From Polyangiaceae bacterium (GTDB lineage Bacteria > Myxococcota_A > Polyangia > Polyangiales > Polyangiaceae): a stretch of DNA of 64,000 nucleotides. The position numbers and the translations under genes were made by a program. Positions 41,768 through 49,170 of the stretch are shown piece by piece. The first letter of the stretch is position 1. Every line of letters starts with the position of its first letter. The notes beneath the pieces were generated by a model. That model was not told the origin of the DNA. It did no database searches and was given only the letters and a program-made list of their open reading frames with translations. The stretch spans positions 1-64,000 of the forward strand of contig JAICUB010000004.1 of the NCBI GenBank assembly GCA_025936045.1. Reading direction: 5' to 3'.

Positions 41768-42604
41768 ATGGCCGTTTCAGTCGCAACCAACGTCGCATCA
41801 CTCACCGCGCAGGTAAACCTCACCAGGAACCAGAAGAACCTCCAAACCAGCATCAACCGCCTCTCGAGCGGTCTCCGCGTCAACACCTCGGCGGACGACG
41901 CCGCCGGTCTCGCCGTCAGCGAAAGCATGAAGGCGCAGATTCGTTCGTACACCGTTGCCGAGCGCAACGCCGGCGACGGCGTCTCGATGGCGCAAACGGC
42001 TGAAGGCGCCCTCGGCCAGGTGCACGACATCCTCGGTCGTATGCGCGAGCTGTCCACGCAAGCCGCGAACGGCAGCTTGTCGGACACGGACCGCGGCTAC
42101 CTCGACAAGGAGTACCAAGAAGACGCGAAGGAAATCACCCGCATTCAGCAGGCGACGACCTTCAACGGCGTGTCGCTCATCGACAAGACGGCGGCGACGA
42201 CCACGAGCTTCCAGGTCGGCCTCAACAACACGGCGGGCGTCGACACCATCGACGTCGGCTTCAACGGCATCGACCTCTCGGGCGTGACGGGCACCGACAT
42301 CAAGTCGCAAGCGAACGCTTCGGCGCTCCTCGCGGCGGGTGGCGGTATCGACGCGGCCATCAGCACGGTGTCCGACGCGCGCGCGAGCTTCGGCGCGTCG
42401 ATGAACCGCCTCGACAACGCGCAAGCGAACATCGACACGATGAAGCTGAACCTCTCGGCCGCCAACTCGCGTATCCGCGACGTCGATGTTGCCGACGAGA
42501 CCAGCCAGCTGTCGAAGAACCAGGTGCTCACGCAAGCGGGCGTCTCGATTCTCGCGCAGGCAAACCAGCTGCCGCAGGTGGCCTTCGGTCTGATCGGTCA
42601 CTGA
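41768..42604 (+). CDS. fliC: Flagellin
   Basis: 278 aa, a short flagellin. The conserved D0/D1 ends are intact: LTRNQKNLQTSINRLSSGLR, VNTSADDAAGLAVSESMKAQ, GDGVSMAQTAEGALGQVHDI at the N-side; MNRLDNAQANIDTMKLNLSA, ANSRIRDVDVADETSQLSKN and QVLTQAGVSILAQANQLPQV at the C-side. The centre is only about 60 residues, so surface domains D2/D3 are missing or minimal. A strong AAGGAG ribosome site precedes the ATG and contains a GGA that CsrA could cover. A weak sigma54-like site (CGGCAG, five bases, TTGT at 41720-41734) lies upstream but lacks the GC, so I do not call it. Confidence 0.96.
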   Translation: MAVSVATNVASLTAQVNLTRNQKNLQTSINRLSSGLRVNTSADDAAGLAVSESMKAQIRSYTVAERNAGDGVSMAQTAEGALGQVHDILGRMRELSTQAANGSLSDTDRGYLDKEYQEDAKEITRIQQATTFNGVSLIDKTAATTTSFQVGLNNTAGVDTIDVGFNGIDLSGVTGTDIKSQANASALLAAGGGIDAAISTVSDARASFGASMNRLDNAQANIDTMKLNLSAANSRIRDVDVADETSQLSKNQVLTQAGVSILAQANQLPQVAFGLIGH

Positions 42605-42620
42605 TCGAGTTCGTAGTTCG

Positions 42621-42656
42621 CGGTGTGGCGGCCTCGCTCGAGGGGCCGCCACGCCG
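42621..42656 (+). terminator. Strong GC hairpin after fliC
   Basis: Twelve-bp arms GGTGTGGCGGCC and GGCCGCCACGCC (one G-T pair) around a 10-base loop, 17 bases after the flagellin stop. No T-run follows. It is a likely 3' stabiliser or terminator that allows flagellin mRNA to be in excess over fliD. Confidence 0.6.
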
Positions 42657-42676
42657 TCGGACTACCGAGGTAAAGC

Positions 42677-44011
42677 ATGACCGGAACCATTTCGTTCGGC
42701 GGTGTCGGCTCGGGGCTCGACACCGAAAGCATCGTGAACGGCCTCGTCCAGGCGAGTCAGGGTCCGCTCACCAACATGAAGACCAAGCAGACCAATCTGC
42801 AGGGGGCGAACACCGCGCTCTCGTCGATTGGTACGCTGCTCGGCAAGCTTCAGACGGCGCTCGAAGCCGTGGACGAAACGCGCGAGGTCGGCAGCTACGC
42901 CGCGACTTCGTCGAGCAGCTCGGTCGTCGCCGCCGCGAGCGGCGGGGCCCTCCCCGGTACCTATCAAGTCTCCGTCGACGCCCTCGCGTCGGAGCAACGC
43001 ACCTATTCCGACCCGCAGACCTCGTCCACGACCGCGCTCGGCCTCTCGGGCCAGCTCACGCTGGCGATCGGCGCGGGCCAGAGGCAGAACATCGAGCTTG
43101 CCTCGACGGATACGCTCGAGAACATCGCCGCGAAGATCAACAATTCGGGCCTGCGCGTGAGCGCGTCCGTGATCAGCGACGGTAGCCAGTTTCGCCTGCA
43201 GGTCCGCGGCCTCGACACCGGCTCCGCGAACGCCATCACCTTTTCGGGCACGACGCTCGGCATGGACGTGGAGGGCAACACGCGGCAGCCGGCGAGCGAC
43301 GCCCAGGTCGAGATCGACGGCTTCAAGATCAACCGCCCCACGAACCAGATCCAGGGCGCGATTCCGGGCGTGACGCTGAACCTCACGCAGACGACGACCA
43401 GTCCGACGACGGTACAGATCGCGAGCGATCCGAACGGCTTGAAGACCAAGCTGCAATCGGTCGTCACGGCCTACAACGCGGTCATCGACGCCGTGCACTC
43501 GGCCGCCGGCTTCGGCACGACACAAGCGAGCGTCACGGCGCTCGCGGGCGACTCGATGCTGCGCTCGCTCACGGACCGCATGTCGAACGCGCTCGGCACG
43601 ACGGTCGGCAACGGGCAATACCAGACGCTCGGCTCCGTCGGGCTGAGCCTCGACGCGACGGGCCACATGCAGCTCGACTCGGACAAACTCGCGACGGCGC
43701 TCCAGAACGATCCGAACGCCGTCGCGAACGTGATCGCGGGTCCGAACGACGGCGACGGCGCAGTCGACGTCCTGCGGGACGTGGTCAAGGCCTTCGATCA
43801 GTCGGGCACGGGCATCTTTGCCGGCCGCCAGACCTCGCTCAAGACCCAGGTCTCGGACCTCGGGGACCGCATCGACACCGAGCAAGCTCGACTCGACGAC
43901 TACGCGGCTCAGCTGCGCGCTCAGTTCACCGCGCTCGACACGAGCATGAGCAGCAACAGCCAAAACATGAGCTACCTGTCGAGCTTCTTCGGCACGAGCT
44001 CCGCCAAATGA
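42677..44011 (+). CDS. fliD: Flagellar filament cap protein FliD (HAP2)
   Basis: 444 aa. N-terminal ISFGGVGSGLDTESIVNGLV, QASQGPLTNMKTKQTNLQGA; middle SYAATSSSSSVVAAASGGAL, PGTYQVSVDALASEQR, DTLENIAAKINNSGLRVSAS; C-terminal coiled region ISDLGDR-like VSDLGDRIDTEQARLDDYAA, QLRAQFTALDTSMSSNSQNM. It folds flagellin at the filament tip. The ATG follows a GAGGTAAAG ribosome site; fliS follows 32 bp after its stop. Confidence 0.94.
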   Translation: MTGTISFGGVGSGLDTESIVNGLVQASQGPLTNMKTKQTNLQGANTALSSIGTLLGKLQTALEAVDETREVGSYAATSSSSSVVAAASGGALPGTYQVSVDALASEQRTYSDPQTSSTTALGLSGQLTLAIGAGQRQNIELASTDTLENIAAKINNSGLRVSASVISDGSQFRLQVRGLDTGSANAITFSGTTLGMDVEGNTRQPASDAQVEIDGFKINRPTNQIQGAIPGVTLNLTQTTTSPTTVQIASDPNGLKTKLQSVVTAYNAVIDAVHSAAGFGTTQASVTALAGDSMLRSLTDRMSNALGTTVGNGQYQTLGSVGLSLDATGHMQLDSDKLATALQNDPNAVANVIAGPNDGDGAVDVLRDVVKAFDQSGTGIFAGRQTSLKTQVSDLGDRIDTEQARLDDYAAQLRAQFTALDTSMSSNSQNMSYLSSFFGTSSAK

Positions 44012-44043
44012 GCGCGCCACCTCGCGACCACTGAGACACTCCG

Positions 44044-44448
44044 ATGTTAGCCACCGCCGTCAGCCGCTACAAGCAAGTCGTCGTCTCGACCTCCACGCCG
44101 GGTGAGCTCCTGCTGGCGCTCTACGGCGGGCTCTTCCGCTTCCTCAAGCAAGCTCGCATGCTGCTCGAGGCGAAACAGCGCGGCCGCGCTGCCGAGCTCG
44201 TCTCGAAAGCGCGCGCCATCCTCTGCGAGCTCGATCTCGCGCTCGACTACGAGGTCTATCCCGAGCTCTGCCAGAATCTCACCGCGCTCTACGGCTTCTG
44301 TCTCGATCGGCTGCGCGTCGCCACACGCGAGGACTCTACGCAAGCGATCGACGAAGTGATTCGCGTGCTCTCGCCGCTCTACCAGGCGTGGCAGCTCGCG
44401 GTGCCGAAGGCGACGATCGAGCAAGGCCGCGCGGACCGCGGTCGCTGA
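44044..44448 (+). CDS. fliS: Flagellin chaperone FliS
   Basis: 134 aa, all-helical. FliS hallmarks: YKQVVVSTSTPGELLLALYG, GLFRFLKQARMLLEAKQRGR, AAELVSKARAILCELDLALD and EVYPELCQNLTALYGFCLDR. It binds the flagellin C-terminus and keeps it unfolded for export. It is the last flagellar gene in the window, ending 33 bp from a convergent gene with a shared inverted repeat. Confidence 0.93.
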   Translation: MLATAVSRYKQVVVSTSTPGELLLALYGGLFRFLKQARMLLEAKQRGRAAELVSKARAILCELDLALDYEVYPELCQNLTALYGFCLDRLRVATREDSTQAIDEVIRVLSPLYQAWQLAVPKATIEQGRADRGR

Positions 44449-44458
44449 ACGCGTCGTA

Positions 44459-44482
44459 GAGCGCCGCGGCTCGCCGGCGCTC
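44459..44482. terminator. Bidirectional hairpin between fliS and the convergent gene
   Basis: Perfect 8-bp arms GAGCGCCG and CGGCGCTC with an 8-base spacer. It lies just after the fliS stop and overlaps the stop of the convergent gene, so it can end both transcripts. No clear T-run. Confidence 0.5.
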
Positions 44483-44807
44483 AGCCTTCTGTTTCGGCTT
44501 TGAGCACGGTCAGATCCTCGAGGACGCCGAGGAGCTCCTGTTCGGTGCCCTTGTTGCCGATGACACGGAGTGCGTGATCGACGGAAGTGATCTCGCGCGA
44601 GAGACTCTTCAAGCGAGCGCGCCGTATGCAGCGAGCCTGAAGCACCCGCACCGCACCGACCAGCCGCCCGACGTTCGCCATCGGATCGTTGAGCGCGCGG
44701 AGCAAGGTTTGAATCTTGTCGATCTCCTTCAAATCCTCGGTCCGCACCCGGCACTCTTCTTCGGTCGGATTGAAAGGATCCGGCGCTGTGGCCTTCGACG
44801 CCGCCAT
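44481..44807 (-). CDS. Small helical protein of unknown function
   Basis: 108 aa, mostly helical and charged (RTEDLKEIDKIQTLLRALND, VGRLVGAVRVLQARCIRRAR, LKSLSREITSVDHALRVIGN, TEQELLGVLEDLTVLKAE). No signal peptide, membrane helix or recognised domain. It faces fliS and could be flagellum-related only by position. A TATACT -10-like hexamer 8 bases upstream of the ATG suggests a nearly leaderless mRNA. Reading-frame quality and the promoter support a real gene. Confidence 0.6.
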   Translation of the reverse strand: MAASKATAPDPFNPTEEECRVRTEDLKEIDKIQTLLRALNDPMANVGRLVGAVRVLQARCIRRARLKSLSREITSVDHALRVIGNKGTEQELLGVLEDLTVLKAETEG

Positions 44808-44815
44808 CTGACGTC

Positions 44816-44821
44816 AGTATA
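44816..44821 (-). promoter_or_regulatory. -10-like TATACT close to the start codon
   Basis: TATACT ends 8 bases before the ATG at 44807. With a start site 6-8 bases after the hexamer the mRNA would have 0-2 leader bases. There is no obvious TTGACA at the usual distance. Confidence 0.45.
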
Positions 44822-44959
44822 CGGTGCGCGGCGCGTTCGCGCGATGTGTGTCGCTCGCCCACTCTCTGCGAAAGCTCGCGCGTCCGAACTGCACTTCGCG
44901 GCGCGCGCGAGCAGGCGGCCGGCTCGGGGCTCGGCTTTCGTGCGCGATCGCTCGCGAAA

Positions 44960-45619
44960 TCAGGTGCCGACGGCCGAAGCGCGCGGCACGGAGATCCCCT
45001 GTACCAGGGCGCGCAGCGTGAACAGGAAGATCGCGTCGGGATCGTAGCGCGAGGTCTTCGCCATCGCGCTGCTCGTCACCGGCGCATCTTCGGCCGTCTC
45101 GCTCCACTCCCGCAGCCGCTCGTAGTGGTGAACGAGGGTCGACTCGCCTTCACTCGTTCGCAGCGTGAGCTCGCCGAGTACGAAGCCCGTACTGCTCACC
45201 ACCGCGCCCGAGAGCGCCATCAGCGCAACGTCGGGGCTCATGCCGTCAGCCACCATCATGGCCAGGATGCGCTCGCGCACGGGCACGGAACGTTGCGCAG
45301 CGAGCCGCGACAAGAGCGCGGTCCAATTCGGATGTTCGAGCAGGAGGCTGCGAATGTGCTGGCAGAGTGCGAAGAGCTCGGATTGCCAGCTCGCATGGCC
45401 TTGGTCCGGATACATGCGGCGCACCATCTCGCTGAACATCAGATCGAGCAGCTGCTCCTTGTTGGCGAAGTGGCTGTAGAGCGACATGGGCGGCGCGCCG
45501 ACTTGGCGCGCGACGGCACGAATCGTGAGCCCGTCGACCCTTGCGCGGTCGACGATGACGAGCGCCGCATCGATGACGGCGTCCTGAGTGATCGTTCCTC
45601 TCGGTCTTTGTCGTCGCAT
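44960..45619 (-). CDS. TetR-family transcriptional regulator
   Basis: 219 aa. The N-terminal DNA-binding domain is clear: TQDAVIDAALVIVDRARVDG, LTIRAVARQVGAPPMSLYSH, FANKEQLLDLMFSEM. The C-terminal ligand domain resembles the TetR-C subclass of true TetR (LLLEHPNWTALLSRLAAQRS, ALMALSGAVVSSTGFVLGEL). The target gene is not evident; the divergent neighbour is the REC-EAL gene 337 bp away. It may regulate itself or that gene. Confidence 0.88.
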   Translation of the reverse strand: MRRQRPRGTITQDAVIDAALVIVDRARVDGLTIRAVARQVGAPPMSLYSHFANKEQLLDLMFSEMVRRMYPDQGHASWQSELFALCQHIRSLLLEHPNWTALLSRLAAQRSVPVRERILAMMVADGMSPDVALMALSGAVVSSTGFVLGELTLRTSEGESTLVHHYERLREWSETAEDAPVTSSAMAKTSRYDPDAIFLFTLRALVQGISVPRASAVGT

Positions 45620-45956
45620 TCGTTCTTCGGGTGTTACCGCTCATTATCGCCATGCGACGGCGTGATGATCAATTTCACGAACTCGTACGTGCCCGTGGCC
45701 GCGTACGGTTCTGACGCGCGACGTCGCGCGACGGCATGCGATGAAGCGACAGCAAACAGGAGAAGTTTTCGGGGGGAGTTTTGCGACAAGTTTCAGGCCT
45801 AAAGTCGACGTGAGCTTGAGAGCCGCGGTGAAAGCGGCTAGTTGAAGAAAGAGCGGGAATCGCGGAGAGCCGGACGCCCGCGGGAGGACACGTGACAGAG
45901 AGGCGCACCGCGGACCCGCTTTTGCGGGCTCCAAACAGGGATCTCGAGGATGACGC
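45620..45956. other. Intergenic region between the tetR-like gene and the REC-EAL gene
   Basis: Holds the candidate tetR-like promoter on the minus strand, and a small GC hairpin with a TTTT loop (CCCGC / GCGGG at 45915-45928) about 30 bases before the GTG of the REC-EAL gene. Several short palindromic stretches occur (for example ACGCGCGACGTCGCGCG near 45714-45732) that could be regulator sites. I see no gene in it. Confidence 0.4.
45643..45672 (-). promoter_or_regulatory. Candidate sigma70 promoter of the tetR-like gene
   Basis: Minus-strand TTGATC (45672-45667), 18-base spacer, GATAAT (45648-45643), predicted start near 45636 and a leader of about 17 bases with GAAGAACG before the ATG at 45619. 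Confidence 0.4.
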
Positions 45957-47123
45957 GTGAGGTCTAGCTCCATCTCGCCCGAGTCGCGCTCGGCGACCGT
46001 GCTGCTCGTGGACGACGATCCGTTGGCGCTCCGCGCAATGGAGCGTTCTCTCCAACCGAGCTTTCAGGTTTTCTCTTACGACAGCGGGGAGGAAGCGATC
46101 GAGCACGTGAGTCGCGGCGGGGTTTCGGTCGTCCTCAGCGACATCACGATGCCGGGCACGTCGGGCCTCGAGCTCTTGCGCTCGATTCGCCGTCACGACG
46201 CCGACCTGCCCGTGATCCTCATCACGGGCGCCCCCACGCTCGAGAGCGCGACGCAGGCGATCGAACACGGCGTCTTTCGTTACCTGAGCAAGCCTTTCGA
46301 TCGAGAACAGCTGACGAGCTGCGTCCGGCAGGCTTCCCGCTTGTATCGGCTCGCGCGCATGAAGCGCGAGGCGCTCGAGCTTGCCGGGCCCCCGGGCGCC
46401 TCCGATCGCATCGGGCTCGACGTGAGCTTTCGACAAGCGCTCGAAACCTTGTGGGTCGCGTTCCAGCCCATCGTTTCGGTGTCGACCGGCAAAGTCTTCG
46501 GCTACGAGGCGCTGATGCGCAGCGCCGACGCCGCGCTGCCGACGCCGATGCACCTGCTCGACGCAGCCGAGCGGCTCGACGCGCTGCACGAGCTCGGGCA
46601 GCTCATCCGGCGGCGCGCCGTCGAGCCGCTCGCACGAGCGCCGAAAGACACGCTCTTGTTCGTCAATCTGCATCCGAAGGATCTGATGGATCCCGACCTC
46701 ACGGATCCGGAAGCGCCGCTCACGCGCGTAGCCGAGCGCGTCATCCTCGAGGTCACCGAGCGCGCCTCGCTCGGCGGTCTCGACGACGTGCAGGCTCGCG
46801 TCGCGCGCTTGCGCACGCTGGGCTTCCGCGTCGCCGTCGACGATCTCGGCGCCGGCTACGCGGGGCTCACGAGCTTCGCGCTGCTCGAGCCCGAGATCGT
46901 GAAAATCGACATGACGCTCACGCGCGACATCGACAAGAGCCAGGTGAAGCAGAAGCTCGTCTCTTCACTCACCGGGCTCTGCCGTGAAATGAATCTCACG
47001 ATCGTGACGGAGGGCGTCGAGACTCGCGAGGAGCGCGACACGCTCGCCGCTCTCGGTTGCGACCTCCTGCAGGGCTACCTCTTCGCGCGCCCCGGGCGTG
47101 CGTTCCCCGAAATAACGCTCTGA
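45957..47123 (+). CDS. Response regulator with EAL domain (cyclic-di-GMP phosphodiesterase)
   Basis: 388 aa from a GTG with a GAGGA ribosome site. Receiver domain at about 15-130: VLLVDDDPLALRAMERSLQ (acidic pocket), VVLSDITMPGTSGLELL (phospho-Asp), VILITGAP and a Lys in YLSKPFD. EAL domain at about 155-385: FQPIVSVSTGKVFGYEALMR, FVNLHPKDL, VILEVTERASL, VAVDDLGAGYAGLTSFALLE, VKIDMTLT, IVTEGVETREERDTL and LLQGYLFARP. The metal and catalytic residues (E of EAL, N, E, DD, K, E, Q) are all present, so hydrolysis of c-di-GMP is likely. The location beside a flagellar locus suggests a motility/sessility output. A partner histidine kinase is not in the window. Confidence 0.93.
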   Translation: MRSSSISPESRSATVLLVDDDPLALRAMERSLQPSFQVFSYDSGEEAIEHVSRGGVSVVLSDITMPGTSGLELLRSIRRHDADLPVILITGAPTLESATQAIEHGVFRYLSKPFDREQLTSCVRQASRLYRLARMKREALELAGPPGASDRIGLDVSFRQALETLWVAFQPIVSVSTGKVFGYEALMRSADAALPTPMHLLDAAERLDALHELGQLIRRRAVEPLARAPKDTLLFVNLHPKDLMDPDLTDPEAPLTRVAERVILEVTERASLGGLDDVQARVARLRTLGFRVAVDDLGAGYAGLTSFALLEPEIVKIDMTLTRDIDKSQVKQKLVSSLTGLCREMNLTIVTEGVETREERDTLAALGCDLLQGYLFARPGRAFPEITL

Positions 47124-47225
47124 CTCGCTGCGTCTGCGGCGGGGCGGCGCTGCGCCAGGCGGGACATTCGGCGCCGGGAACGGGCCTGAAAACCCCTGTG
47201 GCGGCCCTAGTCGCCGGGATTTCGC

Positions 47226-47241
47226 TGGCACGCGTGATGCA
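47226..47241 (+). promoter_or_regulatory. Sigma54-type promoter of the universal stress protein gene
   Basis: TGGCACGCGTGATGCA matches TGGCAC-N5-TTGCA except one base, with exact GG-N10-GC spacing. The predicted start near 47252 gives a 15-base leader containing the GGAGG ribosome site before the ATG at 47267. Confidence 0.72.
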
Positions 47242-47266
47242 CGTTCGATCCGGCTGGAGGATTGCC

Positions 47267-47944
47267 ATGACCGAGTCCATCAAGCCATACGTGATCCTCG
47301 CGGCCGTCGACTACTCGACCGCGGGCGACCTTGCGCTCGAACGCGCGCTCGAGCTGGCGACGGAGAAGCCGGCGGCCCAGGTGCACGTCGTGAACGTTCT
47401 GCCCGTCTATCAAGCGGGAGCCGCCGTCGACAGTGCGCCGGCGAACGGCGCTTGGGCCGGGACGCTCCCTTCCGTCAACGACGCGGCCGAGCAACTGCGC
47501 GTCTACACGCAGCGCAAGATCGACGCGTTTCGTGAGCAACACTCGGCGCTCGACCTCACGTTTCTGGAGAGCGTGCGGGCGCATCAGCGCGTCGACGTCC
47601 CGTCCGAGGAAATCACGCGACTCGCGGGCGAGCTCGAGGCCGACCTCATCGTCGTCGGTACGCACGGGCGCCGCGGCCTCTCGCGCCTGCTCCTCGGCTC
47701 CGTCGCCGAAGGCACGGTGCGGCTCGCGCCTTGTCCGGTGCTCGTGGTTCGACCCAAGGTCCCCCCGCAACAGGTGCCGGCCATCGAGCCCGCGTGTCCG
47801 CGCTGTGTCGAAGTCCGGCGCGAGACCCACGGCGCGGAGCTCTGGTGCGAGCAGCATCGCGAACACCACGGCCCGCGGCACACGTATCACCAGGAAGATC
47901 GCGCTGCGAGCGAAACCAACCTGCCGCTCGTGATGCGAACCTAA
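47267..47944 (+). CDS. Universal stress protein with Cys/His-rich C-terminal tail
   Basis: 225 aa from ATG 47267 (GGAGG site and a sigma54-type promoter upstream decide the start). The Usp fold occupies residues 7-165: YVILAAVDYSTAGDLALERA, VHVVNVLPVY, and the ATP-binding motif G2xG9xGS in VVGTHGRRGLSRLLLGSVAE, so it is the nucleotide-binding type. PCPVLVVRPK closes the domain. The last 50 residues add CPRC, a further Cys in ELWCEQH, and HREHHGPRHTYHQ, a likely metal-binding extension not usual in UspA. A monocistronic gene; a hairpin lies 56 bp after the stop. Confidence 0.88.
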   Translation: MTESIKPYVILAAVDYSTAGDLALERALELATEKPAAQVHVVNVLPVYQAGAAVDSAPANGAWAGTLPSVNDAAEQLRVYTQRKIDAFREQHSALDLTFLESVRAHQRVDVPSEEITRLAGELEADLIVVGTHGRRGLSRLLLGSVAEGTVRLAPCPVLVVRPKVPPQQVPAIEPACPRCVEVRRETHGAELWCEQHREHHGPRHTYHQEDRAASETNLPLVMRT

Positions 47945-47999
47945 GCCCTTCCGAATCGCACCGACGGCGTCTCCCATTCCATATTGCGGGGACACGCTC

Positions 48000-48023
48000 T
48001 ACACCCAAGCTCGCTTGGGTGTA
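48000..48023. terminator. Perfect hairpin after the universal stress protein gene
   Basis: Ten-bp perfect arms TACACCCAAG and CTTGGGTGTA around a CTCG tetraloop. It lies 56 bp after the stop; only ATCGAAAC follows, so termination without a T-run or another structural role is possible. Confidence 0.55.
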
Positions 48024-48067
48024 TCGAAACAAGAAAGCACCGACGGGACAGACCACGCCAAAAGCTA

Positions 48068-48109
48068 GTGAATTTTGCGGGTCTCACGCAGTGGGACCCC
48101 AAAATTCAC
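48068..48109. repeat. Long imperfect inverted repeat upstream of the DUF423 gene
   Basis: Left arm GTGAATTTTGCGGGTC (48068-48083) and right arm GACCCCAAAATTCAC (48095-48109) pair with one bulge around an 11-base loop. The right arm is part of a 46-bp module repeated at 63026-63071; the left arm is present only here. Confidence 0.6.
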
Positions 48110-48141
48110 GATCGATGCGAGTGGTCCCCGGTGTAGTCTCG
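48096..48141 (+). promoter_or_regulatory. 46-bp conserved promoter module, copy 1
   Basis: This stretch matches the minus strand of 63026-63071 at 43 of 46 positions. It ends in TAGTCT (48134-48139), a -10-like hexamer that stops 6 bases before the GTG at 48146. No consensus -35 is evident, so the conserved upstream part (CCCCAAAATTCACGATCGAT) may be an activator or repressor site. In both copies the module abuts a start codon, which implies promoter function and a leaderless transcript. Confidence 0.65.
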
Positions 48142-48145
48142 CCGG

Positions 48146-48526
48146 GTGCGCTGGCTCCTAGGGCTGTCCGCAGCGAGCGGCTTCAGTGCCGTTGCGCTCG
48201 GCGCTTTCGGAGCCCACGCCCTGCGTGATCGTTTGGCGGCGGCGACGGACGGAGCGAGCCGGCTCGAGTGGTGGCATACCGCTGCGAATTATCACCTCGC
48301 GCACGCGCTCGCGCTCGGCCTTGCCGCAGTTCTCGTCGAACGCACGACGTCCGCGGCGCTCGGCGTCGCTGGCTGGGCGTTCGTCGCCGGCATCGTGCTC
48401 TTCTCGGGCAGCTTGTACGTGATGGCACTCACGGGCGTGCGCGCGCTCGGGATAGTGACGCCGTTCGGGGGCCTCGCGTTCTTGATTGGCTGGGCGTCGC
48501 TCCTGTGGGCGGCACTCACGACTTAG
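48146..48526 (+). CDS. DUF423 family (YgdD-like) inner-membrane protein
   Basis: 126 aa from a GTG. Four hydrophobic helices and the family motifs SAASGFSAVALGAFGAHALR at the start, the WWHTAANYHLAHALALGLAA segment, VAGIVLFSGSLYVMALTGVR and TPFGGLAFLIGWASLLWAAL. Function of the family is unknown. A conserved 46-bp promoter module ends 5 bases before the start. A VOC-domain gene follows after 19 bp. Confidence 0.88.
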   Translation: MRWLLGLSAASGFSAVALGAFGAHALRDRLAAATDGASRLEWWHTAANYHLAHALALGLAAVLVERTTSAALGVAGWAFVAGIVLFSGSLYVMALTGVRALGIVTPFGGLAFLIGWASLLWAALTT

Positions 48527-48545
48527 GCAGCACCGGAGGACTCAC

Positions 48546-49145
48546 ATGGCATCGAAGAAGACGACTAGGACGAACGACTCGAAGAAGAAGGCCGCGTCAG
48601 CCAAACCCGCGCCGAAGGCGGCAACGACGGCAGCAAAAGCGAAGGCGGCCGCGAAGCCCGCAGCGAAACTGAAGCCGGCAGCGAAACTGAAGCCCGCCGC
48701 GAAAGCGAAGCCTGCCGTTAAGTTACCGTCAAAATTGGCCGCCAAAGCAGCACCGGCCAAGGCCGCGCGCAAAGCGCCCGCACCCGCGGCGAAACGCGGT
48801 AACCCGGTGCTGCATTGGGAAATCCAGTCGACGCAACCCGAAGCGCTCCACGACTTCTACAGCCAAGTGTTCGGTTGGACGATCGACGCCGACAATCCCA
48901 TGAAGTACGGTATGGTCTCTTCCAAGGGTTCGGCGGGCGGCATCGACGGCGGAATCGGCGGCACGATGCACGGTGCGAGCCGCGTGCTCGTCTACGCGTC
49001 CGTGCAAAACATCGTCCCCGTTCTGGCGCGCATCGAAGAACGCGGTGGTAAGACGCTGATGCCGCGCACGGACATCGGCCCGGTCGTGATGGCGATCTAC
49101 ACGGACCCCGAGGGCAATACGATGGGGCTCATCGAGGATCGCTGA
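48546..49145 (+). CDS. VOC (glyoxalase-like) domain protein with a histone H1-like Lys/Ala/Pro tail
   Basis: 199 aa from ATG 48546 with GGAGGA ribosome site. Residues 1-85 are almost only Lys, Ala and Pro with short repeats (AAKLKPAAKLKPAAKAKP), as in bacterial histone-H1-like proteins. Residues 86-199 form one VOC domain: VLHWEIQSTQPEALHDFYSQ, VFGWTIDADNPMKYGMVSS, SRVLVYASVQNIVPVLARIE, GGKTLMPRTDIGPVVMAIYT and DPEGNTMGLIE. The tail should bind DNA or another polyanion. The substrate is unknown; the His/Glu metal set is only partly evident. Confidence 0.82.
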   Translation: MASKKTTRTNDSKKKAASAKPAPKAATTAAKAKAAAKPAAKLKPAAKLKPAAKAKPAVKLPSKLAAKAAPAKAARKAPAPAAKRGNPVLHWEIQSTQPEALHDFYSQVFGWTIDADNPMKYGMVSSKGSAGGIDGGIGGTMHGASRVLVYASVQNIVPVLARIEERGGKTLMPRTDIGPVVMAIYTDPEGNTMGLIEDR

Positions 49146-49170
49146 AGCGCGCGCGACCGGCTGCGCCGCG

